Shown here one piece after another: positions 44,801-56,800 of a stretch of DNA of 64,000 nucleotides. Source of the DNA: Mycteria americana (taxonomy: Eukaryota > Chordata > Aves > Ciconiiformes > Ciconiidae); NCBI RefSeq assembly GCF_035582795.1, contig NC_134370.1:49153501-49217500 (forward strand), given 5' to 3'. The notes beneath the pieces were generated by a model. The model did no database searches, was not told where the DNA came from, and was given only the letters and a program-made list of their open reading frames with translations. How positions within the stretch are numbered: position 1 is the first letter of the stretch; each line of letters starts with the position of its first letter. The position numbers and the translations under genes were made by a program.

Positions 44801-47800
44801 AGGGGTCTTGATGGCTCAGTTGTCCATGCTTGTGTCTGGCCCTGTGGGCTGCTGCTTTCAGGTGCTGCCCCTTCATCCTTGCACTGGATGAAGCCCTGAC
44901 CCGTAGACCCCCGCCTGCGTGGGGGTGCCAGGGTGCTGACCTGCAGGGTGCCGGCTCGCAGCTGGAGCAGGAGGTGGTCAGGCTGGCCGGCGGCCAGGAA
45001 GAGCAGCCCACTCCCCTGGCTGGTGTACAGCTGCAGGCGGAGCCGCACCGTGCGCGAGGCATCTGCCAGCGGCATCTCCACGAAGCCGTCCCCGAAGAAA
45101 GAGGCTGGGGAGAAAAGGGAGAGGGTCACAGAGGGAAGGGCACCCTCCACAAGCCCTGTCTGCGCGGGTGCTGTGAACCTGGAGCCCCCCGAGCCCGCCC
45201 ATCAGTCCTTCCCCTCCTGGGTTCCCTGTTTGCCCTGTGACAGGGTGCCGGAGCCCGGCAGCCTGGAAAGACCCTCAGGGGAGTCTGTTTTCTGATTTTC
45301 CTAGGGGAAGGTGTTTCTAGGGGCTGGGTATGTGGATGCAGAGGCTGTATTTCTCCTTGCCTATACAGCATTTAGAGGAACCTTCCTCCTTGTTACGTGG
45401 CTAGGGCAGATGCAGTAGCACCTATCATCGGGCCAAGTTCCTGAGTGTTAGGAGGCAAGCCTTTACCCTAATGAGTCTTCCCCACTTCTGCCACAGCTGC
45501 CTCCCTTTGGAGCAATATGAACCCCTCCAGTGGTGGCTGCGCTGTGCCTTGGCCGGATGCCCCGGCTGGTGCCAATTGCTGCTGAACAGAGAGATGCTGC
45601 ACGAGAGCCCTGGGGGTGCCACTGGGTCAGCCAACACCATGCTCTGCTCCTCTCCCTATTTTATGCCACTTCTGAACAGCTCTCCATATCATCCAAACGT
45701 TGCTGACGTTCACCCTGAAGGTGGCTGCTCTGTCAGTGCTGGAGGAATAAATGCATGTGCCTGTGATCCATATGTGGATGTGAGACCGCATGGAAACTTC
45801 AGCTCAAACAGGGCGCCTGAAACTGCAGCTGGAACGTGTTTGATGCCCAGTATACATCAGCCTTACAGGAACTCAGCACAATGGTATGCGGTCATGAAAT
45901 GAAAGACTGTGTCACAGGGCATACGTGGGAGAGGGCAGAATTAAAAGCACAGGGAGCGGCAAGGCTTAATTTCACAGTGCTTATACTTTTTTGCTGGCTC
46001 AGTGCACGTGTACGCATTTGCATGCATGTTAAATGCGTGTGTCTGCAATGCGCTGCCACCCATCCCAGTTAGCTCCAGAGCAACCCATGGCAAAGTTAAC
46101 TCTGTGCTTGCAGGATGAGGCATAAACACTCAGAAGACCCAAAGTCTTAAATATTTGGGGAGGATATGTCGGGGGGGGGAGGGGGGTGAACATGCACATT
46201 TTCAGTCCATATGTAGTCACAGTCCATAAAGCCTGCTGTACTTGAGTTTATATGTGCAGAGCTTGCCTGCTATACTTCACTATTGTACTTTTTGTCATCA
46301 GACTCATGCTTGTGTTTGGGCTCCCACATGCAGTTTGCTGAGGTGCCATGGGGCGATGAGGATGAGGCTTTGGCTTCTCCCAGGGTCCCAGCCCAGACCC
46401 TGCTCTCTTTTGGAGGAGGCAGGGATGGAGGTTGGGTGCTGGGATGAAACCAGCTTCCTGTGTGGTAAGGTCTGGGTGTAAACACCCATGTGTGCTCTTA
46501 CAGCTGCTTTTTTCCTATTGCCCAAATTTCTGTGGGGCTGACCAGGGTGGGAACGGGCAGGAATTGGGCAGGCTCCCCCTGCTCCAGCAGGCAGGCTTTG
46601 CTCATGGGGTGGTGCAGCAAGTGAAAACCCAGCAACATTCAGCCACAGTTGCGGAGGGCTTGAAACGAGCCCATCGTTAGAGATGACAGTGAGGGTTTGC
46701 CTGGCACGGGCAGAGTTGGAGCACTCTGCTTTGGCTTTTTGTGTTTTCTTCCGAGTGAGCTCTGCAGTGTCCTGCATAGGGGATGCTCTTCTGAGCCCTT
46801 CAGGAACGGAGAGGCTTCCTTGCCCACACTCCACGAAAAATAATTTCCTGCTGCTGGCAGCAGAGAAAGTGCCTTGGCTTTCTCCTGGGGTCTGGGAGAA
46901 TAACATGGGTGTTGCAAGGACCATCACCCCACCCGCTCCAGGCAGAGAAGAAATGGCAGCATGGAAATATCTAGCGCTTGCTTTAATACCAAGCCCTTTG
47001 CTCAGCTCAGGGCAGGGCTGCCAGTGCGCCTTACTCAAGCCTGCTCATTTCCTGGCTCTCGTGCCTGCTGTTGGCATGGGGCACTTTGGCTTCCTCGTCC
47101 TCTTTGGCCTAGCCAGTGACTCAGAGGAGCTTTGCTACTCTTCGCAGGGCCATGAAGGGCTCTGTCCTCTCCTGACCTGCTCCCTCCTTCCAGTGGTCCT
47201 TGCAAAACCAGCCAGCCCTGGTGTGCCTTGCTCGGTGGCCAGTGCTGGTGGGAGCCCTGCCGGGCACTGCCTGGGGCTCTCGGCACCGCCTTGTCCCGGC
47301 ATTTGGTGAGCAGGAACGACACAGCACGTTGCAAAAGGGAGTTTTCCTCTCCCTCCTTGCACAGACATAGGCGACCGTGCTTGGGCCCCAGCAAGGTGTG
47401 CACACATGCATGCAATATATTGTGGTCCCTGGAGACATTGCATGCGCGTTATGTGCTGGCTCCCATTGAACTCCCCCCGCGTGCGCACGCTCTGTGCTCT
47501 AGCTCCCACCAGGATTTTGCTATGTTTCGGTTTTGTGGCTTCCCCTAATCCCAAAAATGTGTTCTTCAGATGGGCACCGAGAGGCTGGTCTCACAGGGAG
47601 GGAAAGCTTTGCTGGGGCCAGACCCACCAGCAGCTCCGTTGCCAGCCCAGGGGCCAGGCAGCGTCTCCCATGGGTGCTGGGGATCACGTTTTGGGGCTGG
47701 AGGAGCCGGTCTGGTGCCGCCAGCCTATTTTCCAGTGTGACAAGGGGCAGCAGCTCCTCCAGCCAGCACATTTTGTCCTGCCTCTGTTCTCCCGAAGCTG

Positions 47801-50800
47801 CCAGAGATGCTTTTCTTCTCTTTCTCTCATAAAATACTACTAATAAAAAGTTACCAAAAGCGCAGACACCCAGGGGAGCCGTGCTGTTTGCTGGGGGAGG
47901 GAGGAGGGACGCCGGCTCTAGGAGGTGCTGGGATTTTTCTCCGGCAGCAGAGCAGTGTGAATTACTGCTGTTTGTCTTCCCAAATTCCTGCTTTATTTCA
48001 GGGCCGCTCTCCTCCTCTGCTCTGCAGCCCGGCCAGGATGCGAACGCTGCTCGACCTGTGGCATTTCTCTTTCACAAGGGACTCGCAGCTTTTCACCTTC
48101 TCTCCTCTTCCTCGCCCTCCACATTGCAAAAGACGCAGAAAATATGGCTTGCTGGATTTTGGTTTTTTTTTTCAAATGCATTTTGCCCTGGTGGAGCCTT
48201 CGTGGCACAGGGTGCACCACCCCGACTGATCACAGCGGCTCCAATTTGGCCATGCACAGAGAGGGCAGGGATGCCCCTGGGTACCCAGCCACATCCGTGG
48301 GCTGGCTGTGGCTGAGCATCCCGGCATCACCCCATTCGGATGCACTCCTGTGACCCAAAAGCACCTTTTCCCAGGTGATCTAAGGGTGCCACGATCACGC
48401 CATGTGTATGCTGTGACCCGAGCTGAGCCTCATCCCTGGATGGGGATGCCCGAGCTGGCCCTCCCTCCCCCGTCATGGGGAGCCCTGGGTCTCCATGTCC
48501 TGGCCGCAGGTCGGGGTGGCCACTCCGTCTGTCCTGCTCGCCCTGGCTAAAAATAATTGATGTTCCTAGCTTGCCATGTCCCGCAGGAAATCACTGCCCC
48601 TGCCTTGCCAGGCCGATGGAAAGGCGTTGCCGAGGCGAGAGGGGCCTCCGTCACAGTTTCCGAGCAGCCAGCCAGCAGCCGGCAGATTATAGGCTGCAGT
48701 GTCATTTGCACTGAAAAAAACGGAGACGAGCCAAAACCTCTCAGCAAGGGGCTGGGAGTGAGGCCCCAGGCATGCTCGGCTCCTCCTGGGGCCGGCAAAC
48801 AAGCGAGGGCTCTGTGCGAGCCGACGCTGCCCCGGCACCCGTCCCGGCACCCGTCCCAGCCGCCGGCCACGTGCTGGGTCCGGGATGCCTTGGCCCTCTC
48901 CCCCTGCTCCTCCAGTTGAAAACACGGCGGGTTTGGCCTCTCCAACTGCTGTTTTTTGGTGTTCGGGGAGTATTTTGGCACCCCAGCCCCTGAGCAAGCT
49001 GGCTCTGGCAGCCTGGGGAGCAGAGCCCAGTGCTGGGCAGCACCGCGGAGGGGAAGGGATCCCCGTCCACCCGGGGGGCTCCGGGCTGGGGGCTCCCGGA
49101 GTGCTCTGGGGCCCAGTGGGGCCGGTTTGGGCTCTCCTCCATGTGAGGAGACATCTCGGCACACAAACTTCTCCCACCTCCTCCCCGGCACGTAGGAGGA
49201 CGGAGGAGCCAACTCCCGGCCCAGGCAAGGGAAAGCGCTCGCAAAGCTCAGCGCGAGGCTTTGCGGAGCAAACCGGTGCTGGACGTGAGGGTTTTTCGGA
49301 GTGGGGAGACGTCTCCCGGGTGTGCAGGGGGAAATGTGAGCTGGCGGATGGATGCCTTCCCTGCCCGCAGGCTCCTACCCCAGCTTGGGGCATCCCCAGC
49401 CCTGCCCGTGGGACAGCTGGATGCGTTTTGGGGTGTGCATGAGGAGGTACATTGGTGCGTGGAGGATACAAACGAGTCCCCGAGGGGCTGCAGGGCCTCC
49501 TGTCACTCTGCCCAGAGGAGGATGCTGCGGCCGAGGAGGAAGGAGCGGAGCAAACCCTGCCTGGGGAGAGGGAGCACGGCGCCGGGGAGGGACTGGCCGC
49601 TCAACAAGGCTTCATTCAGGCTGCGGTGGGGGGCAGGTGGGGTCCAGGGCTGGTGGCCCGTGTGTGTTTGCAGGGAGGGGACTGGAATGCATTAAAGCAG
49701 CTCTTTAATTACCGGAGCGGGTGCCAGGAGAGCCCGGTGCAGACACACGCGCCCCCCTGAAAGGCTCTCTGTGTTTGCAGCCGCTTCCCGCCCCAGCCAC
49801 ACCGGTTTTCTGACGGTGGAAAAACAGCCGGGGAGTGAAGGCTCCTTGTTGCCCGAACAGCCCCGGGCTTGTGTGGCCACTGCTGCAGCCCAGCCCGCCG
49901 GCTGCCCTCCTTCCCGCCTGCTGGCCGATGCCAACAAGTGGCCCCTGTGTTGGCGGCATGCCCGGTGCTGCTGAGCCCCCATCGCTGGCATGGGGTGCTG
50001 CCGGGGTGTCCCATGGCCAGCCCGGTGCATTCCTCCTCCACAGCGTCAGGAGCTTGTTTCGAGGCCCTCCCAGTTGTTTATGGTTGTTTTTTTTATTTTA
50101 ATGACTTTATAAGGTAGCGAGCTCGCCGTTGCCAGCCATGCTGCGCTGCACCCGCAGGCTGTGCAAACACCGGAGGGGCTTGGGGGCAGCCGCCCAGCCC
50201 TGGGGATGCTGCCTGGCAGCTTGAACCCCTCTTGCCCCCCCCAGCGTGTCCATGAGCTCCCGTCCCTGCTCCCAGCGCAGGCAGGGTGGGCAGGACCAGC
50301 CCTCCTGCCTCTGCCGTGGGTGGCCCTGGGCTTCAGCCTCCCTAATCCTGAGCCTGGCTCTGCGATGCCCGACAGGACCCGCAGCCCCCCGTGCCCCAGC
50401 TGCATCCTGGGCGGTGGCAGGGCTGGGCTGTGCCCCCATCCCTGCGCAGGGCGGAGGGGCTGGGGGAGGAAGGGATCCGATGGACTTTCTGAGAAAGGCT
50501 TCATTATGTTACACATTCCCTTCGTTTTACGGCGTGGTTTTATTTATGGCCGGGGAAGGAAATGAGCAGCTTGCGAGGCAGGCTAAGGCAAACACAGCCG
50601 CTGCAGAGCGGCCCTCGGGTTTGGCTGGGGCTTTGCTGGGAGGAGGAGGTGCAGGGGGGACTGGGGGCTGCTGCCTTCAGGCATGCTCAGGGTCCTGAGC
50701 GGGTGGCTGGGTGCAGCAGGAGGGCTGAGCACCCGACCAGCTCTCCGCAGCGAGGAAATCCCAGTGCAATGGAGACGGATCACACGTGAGCCAGTCTTGG

Positions 50801-53800
50801 GCTGCAGCGATGGCACCCAAGCCTGGTGGGGACCTCGGGACGTCCCACGGTCCCCCTCGTGCTGGCAGGACCCTCCTCCGCAGGCAGCGCGGGGCTGCCT
50901 CCAGGATAGGCTCAGGCACTTGGGACGGGGCTGAGCCAGCCCAGCAAACAGCCCCTGCCCTGGGAAAAGCCTCTCCCCGCTCTCCTGCTCCTGGGGTTCA
51001 GCCTCAAGATTTACGGGGTGGAGTGGCATCGGCACGGATCCATCCCTATTGCCATAGTTCCCGCCGCGGAGGAGGGCTTTTTCTCTTTATCCCCACTTCC
51101 AGGTTTTATCCTCCGCGACTCCAGCTGGCGATTGCAGCTCCCACACCCCGAGCCAGGGCTGTGCGTGCTTTTCAAACCCCGGCAATGGGAATGAGAGCTC
51201 CAGTTCTCGCCTCCCACCCTCCACCTGGCCCTCCCTCGCAGTGGGGCTCCCCGGGGCCGGCGCTTTCCAGGAGTGCCGGCCAGCGGAGATTGCTGGAAAG
51301 CAGCACCCGGGAAACCGCTAGCAAAGCCGTGGCTGATCACTCTCCTCAGGGCTGCTGACAGCCAAGCGCTTGCCATAAGTGGTCATCACCCTTGTTTCGG
51401 GTGCGGAAAGAGAGCCCCTGGGCTGGGGTGCTCTGCTTTGCCCCCATTCCGTCCCACTGGCCCCTGCCTCCCAAAGCAGATCATCCACCCCTACCTCTGG
51501 CTGCACTGCACTGCTTTGAAAACCTCCGCCTGTGTTTATTAATTCAGTTCCTCTCCCCGTTCACCTGCCAGCTGCTCTCCCGCTCGCTTTCCCCTGGCTG
51601 CTGCCTGACAGCTTTGGGGAAAAAAATGCCTTTTTGCAGCCCACGGACTCTGGGGTCAGTGGAAAACATGCCCCCTGCTAATTCTGCGCTGCCTGGGAGG
51701 GGGGCTTGCCGTGTCGTCCCATGTCCTGCCAGCCCTCGACCCCCTGCCCGACGTGTGTTCCTGCTCCTGGCTGCCTCCCCCATCCCTACGAAGCAGCATG
51801 AAGGAGCTGGAGGCCATAAAGCAGGGTCCAGGAGGCTTGGCTGGAGTTCTGGAGCTTCAGCCCTCGCTTATCCAGCGTGATTTTACGATGATTCAAGCAG
51901 CCCTAAAGCTGATGGTATTTCCTGCGCTCTCCTGCTCGGCCAGATGCAGAGCCACGGAGGGGAGGGCAAGGAGCTGATAGCTGGCACTGCCGCAGCCCCA
52001 GCCGCACGTTGGCTGCGTCCCCCTTACAAAGGTCACGGTGCTCTTAGGAAGAGCTGGGGGGATGCATCCCCAGGGCGAGCACCCCCGAAGCCTGACGCGA
52101 GTGGGAGCAGGGATGGAGAGCTTTTAATGACATGTGGCTAAACGACTCCGGAGGGACTTAAGGAATAAGCCTGAGCTGGAAGCGGTGGTTGGAGTTTTTG
52201 CCCTGGGAAGCGAAGTGGGGGGAGAAAGTGGGAGGATTTGGGGAAGCGAGAGGCTCAATGGGGCTTTTGTGCCGTCCCCTGCAGCATGACTCAGGCTCAC
52301 TCAGTCTCCTACTGCCAGGAGAAGTTGGCCTGGAAATATTGTATCAGCCCCAGAGGACGTGGTTTCCAAACCATCCCAAGTCGGGTTTTGTTCTATTTTT
52401 TGACCCTTCTCTTTCTTTTTCTTTCTCCCAAGCCGTCTCCCCCTCTCGCTGGCTGGCAGGCTTTCCAGCTCCACCCTGCACATCCTGGCCCCCGCTCCCA
52501 CAGCTTTCCCTACCCCAGCTCCGTGCCGGCCGCTTCCCACCCAGCGAGGGAAGGACTTGCAGAGCTGCTGGGGTGCATGCGGCGGCATACGAGGGGACAA
52601 TCCCAGCGGGAGCAGGGGGACCCGGGGGGAACTCTGGGCTGGAGGCTGGTTTATGGGGGAGCGGGGCACCCAGGGCGCACATCCCACCTGCACATCCCCA
52701 AATCCCATCCCTGCCTACCCGACAGAGCCGATGCCCCGTCCCGAGCCGGTCCCTAGCCCTGGCAGAGGGAAGGAGCCTTCCTAGGAGCTGGCGGGAGGAG
52801 CAGCACAGCCCGGCCAGGGGATGCTCACAGGCATCCCTGGAACGGCTGGACGTTACCGGAGAGATCCTCGCCTGCTGTCAACAAACAGCGCAGCCGCCGC
52901 TGGAGAGGGGCCCGTCTCCAGCCGCCCGGGCTCAGATGTTTCCCAGCCTTGCTTGTGTGCGTCTGCTCTTGAAGTGCCAAGATGGGGGGGTTATCGGCCA
53001 AAGTCGGGGGGGGGGGGGGAAGGACGGGCACGAGAGGAGCGCACAGCCTGGCACATGGTGGGAGATGCTGAAGCTCTGTCAGGAGCTACCTGCCGACTTT
53101 AATTTCAGCATCCAGGGGCAGGGAAGGAGCTTTTAAAATACACAGCTCAGGGTGATCTGGCCAGAGCCGTGCTGGCAGGGCAGCACCCGCAGCACCCGCA
53201 GCACCCTGTGCCCTGTGGGGCTACAGGACCACAGCCGGGATGGGCTTTCAGTGATGCCGGGTGCTGCGAGGGGCAGAGAAAAGTGTCTCCATGGACAGGG
53301 AAGGGTGTTTGCAGCGTGGAAGGGGAAAGAGAGGATATTTTTTGCTCATCTGGGGTTGACATGCTAAATTGTCTGCCTTGCAGTTCTAACTGCAAAGAAA
53401 ATGAGTATTATTTTCTTTTTTTCCCCCTTTCTAGAGCTGAAATCTCTTTTCTTCTCTTCTCTTCTCTTCTCTTCTCTTCTCTTCTCTTCTCTTCTCTTCT
53501 CTTCTCTTCTCTTCTCTTCTCTTCTCTTCTCTTCTCTTCTCTTCTCTTCTCTCTTCTCTTCTCTTCTCTTCTCTTCTCTTCTCTTCTCTTCTCTTCTCTT
53601 CTCTTCTCTTCTCCCTTCTCTTCTCTTCTCTTCTCCCTTCTCTCCTCTCCTCTCCTCTCCTCCTCTCCTCTCCTCTCCTCTCCTCTCCTCTCCTCTCCTC
53701 TCCTCTCCTCTCCTCTCCTCTCCTCTCCTCTCCTCTCCTCTCCTCTCCTCTCCTCTCCTCTCCTCTTCCCTTCTCTTCCCTCCTCTTCCCTCCTCTTCCC

Positions 53801-56800
53801 TCCTCTTCTCTTCTCTTCTCTTCTCTTCTCTTCTCTTCTCTTCTCTTCTCTTCTCTTCTCTTCTCTTCTCTTCTCTTCTCTTCTCTTCTCTTCTCTTCTC
53901 TTCTCTTCTCTTTTCTCTTCTCTTCTCTTCTCTTCTCTTCTCTTCTCTTCTCTTCTCTTCTCTTCTCTTCTCTTCTCTTCTCTTCTCTTCTCTTCTCTTC
54001 CCATGCTTTCGGAGGTCCCCCTCCCCACCCTGCCTCCTCCTCCTCACCCCTGTTATCCCCCTGGCTTTTCCATCTATGAGAAACAAGCGGCAGGGTGATG
54101 TTTATAGAGAAAATAAATGCCTGCTCTATTTCTAGTGCAGGGGGGGACATATAGCTGGCTGCGTGGGGCTGTGGGGGTGTGGAAGCGGGCACGCACATCC
54201 CCTCCCAGGGCTGCAGGGCAGGACAGGAGGCTTTTCTCAGACACATCTACCTCGGGCCAAAACTTCCCTCTCTTCTCCCCAGCTCCCAGAGGAAATGACC
54301 CTGATGGGCCCAGAAATTTCTGTGGGATGGGACACACGAAAACCTTGAAGCTCAGCTGAAGCCCATCCGGAGGCTGGGAAAGGGAACGGGAAATTCCTCC
54401 TGACCCCCCCTCGCTTTCTCCCTGTGCACTGGGGAGCGCCAGGGGTGTTTATGGCTTGATAACAGATGGGGGACATCCATTAACACACCTGGGGATGGCA
54501 CCGCAAGCATCCAGGGGCTCTGACCCCAAACCTCCTCTCCCTCGCCCGCCTTCCCCCTGCCCGCTCGCAGCAGGGAGGAAAAACAACTACCAGAAAGCCA
54601 AGATTTGGGCAAAAGAAGCAGCAGGGATTCACGGGGGCCATCCCAAGCTGACTCACAGCCCATGAAGGCTCCTTGAACAGCCAGTGAGTCATGGTGATGG
54701 ATGAATGTTACTTTTCTCTCTCCTTGGCTTGGAGGCACATGATGGGACCTGCCACCTTCAAACCATGCTGTTTGCCCCATGACTTTCTCAATTTTTGGCA
54801 GTACCCTCCCTTCCCCGGATGCTTTCTGTCTGCTACTGTCTGTCTGTCCGGCTGTCAGGCAGCCAAGAGCAGCCGTTGGGCGCAGGGCAGCTCCCAGAGG
54901 TATTGCATGGAGCACTGCACAACTGGCGTAGGCGACACACCCGGGGTGGAAAGATGGAAAATGGGAATTTATCACCCTCTTGGATCCAGGGCATGGGGCA
55001 TAAACATCTTTCACCCCACCTCGCTGCCGGTTGGCAGGAGGATGCTCGGAGGCCCTATTTGGTCTGTCCTGAGGATAAGCGACAGCTAACGAGCGACAAA
55101 CCAGGCAGCAAACCTGCATCGTCCCTATCCCGGGATTGGGAAGAGCTGCAGCAGTCCCACTCCTCTGGTTTTAAGCCCAGCTTTGCAGAATCCAGGGCTG
55201 CCCTGACTCTGGGCTCTGCTTTGCAAAGCAGCCCTCGGCTTTGCAACAGGGCACAGTGGGTTCTCTGGTTGTGGCACATTAACAAAAAGCCTCAGGTCCG
55301 TTTGCAAACTTCACAAGTAAAATGAACATGATGCAGACGCGTCCACACTTACTGCAGCAGCTCAGGGAGAAAGATCATAACACTTTTTCTTGACCTCAGT
55401 TTTTCTGTTACATTTACCCTAGAAAAACTCTCCAGGGCATCCCATCCATGTGCAGCATGGCAATGTGCAACCAAGCACTGCGCACGATGGAGATGGCTTG
55501 GGGAAGGGCTGGTTTGGGAATGAGGGGTCTCCCTTGGGCAGCCTCCTCGCTCCGTGTCTCCAAGAGGTCTGGAGATATGGGGTGGTGAAGGGGCTGGTTG
55601 CAAACCGGGCTGCGCTGCGTGCAGACCTGCCTTGTACCTGCTGGGGTGACTTGGGCATGTGGACATGGCCTGGGATGCCCAGGCAAGACCCGGGAAGTGT
55701 ACAAATTTGAGCTGGGGAGTTTCTAGGACTTTCCCGGCTGAAGGCTGGGGGTGATGCTAACGCTCAGGGAGGCTGGATTGCCAAAAAGGAGACAAGCTGG
55801 AGCCCAGCTCCTCCAGGGACCTGGAAAGGGCTGAGGGAGCAGCCCCTGGGAGCTGAGGCTGGGCTGAGCCAACGCCTGTTGCGAACAGTCTGTGCTTTGA
55901 GCTTTATTTAGGCACACAGACAGCATTAGCCTACTGCCTCTGAAGTCCTGTTACTGTCCAGCCTTCAACCTGACGTTAGTTCCTGCGGGTGAGCTTAACC
56001 CTGTCCTGCGATCTTGGAGGAATGCACTTATTAAGTATTTGCCCACAGCCTTCTGTTGCTAAATATACGAGTGAGATGAGAATATTCCTCCCTGATTCCC
56101 ACGATACCAGTTTGCATTCTCCCCCCTTTTCAGCCTTTTTCCTGTTCTTTCCCATCAGCTGGAAACTTTTCCAGCTGCTTGGAGCTATGACCTCAAAACA
56201 TGTGGCGCATTCACAAAAAAGAAAGTTTGAATAAATCGGTCGGATTTCCAAAAGTGGAGGAGAGGAATAGCCAAGGTGGCTCCCTAGAGTCGATAACCCC
56301 GGATAAGGCAGGAGGGGTCCTGGCCGGGTACCCCGGGGCAGACACCGTTCCCTGCCCAGGAGCAGGTACTCTGCATGGGGCAGCCACGGACAAGCCGGGG
56401 TCACTCTGGCCTACCCGGGACCCCCATCACCACTGCTGGGGGTCCACCCAAGACTTGGAGGGGTCGCATTTTTGGCACCCCCTTGCTGGAGGCTCGGAGT
56501 GAACGCTGCTTACAGGGATCCTACGCATCCAGTTCCTTCTTTCCCGCGCATCCCTCCTCATTACAAAGCCCGAGTGAGAAGGTTTTTGGGGAAGGGGGAG
56601 CTCAGCCTGCGGGTGACCTCACTGGGAACCGGAGGAGAGCCAGGCTGTCTAAAAACAGTTTACTAAAGCGTCACACTCAGATGTCAAGGGGACAAGTTTT
56701 ATGAGTGTTTTTTCTTTTTGATATAATCTTGTATTTGTTGATGTGCACGGTGACCCTTTCCATTTCAGGCTGGGCAGAATGCCTGGGCCCCTGAACCTGG

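Noticed and set aside
53169-54246. Several open frames of 200-310 codons with RREEK or LLFSS repeats
   Set aside because: They are translations of the pentamer microsatellite in every phase, not proteins.
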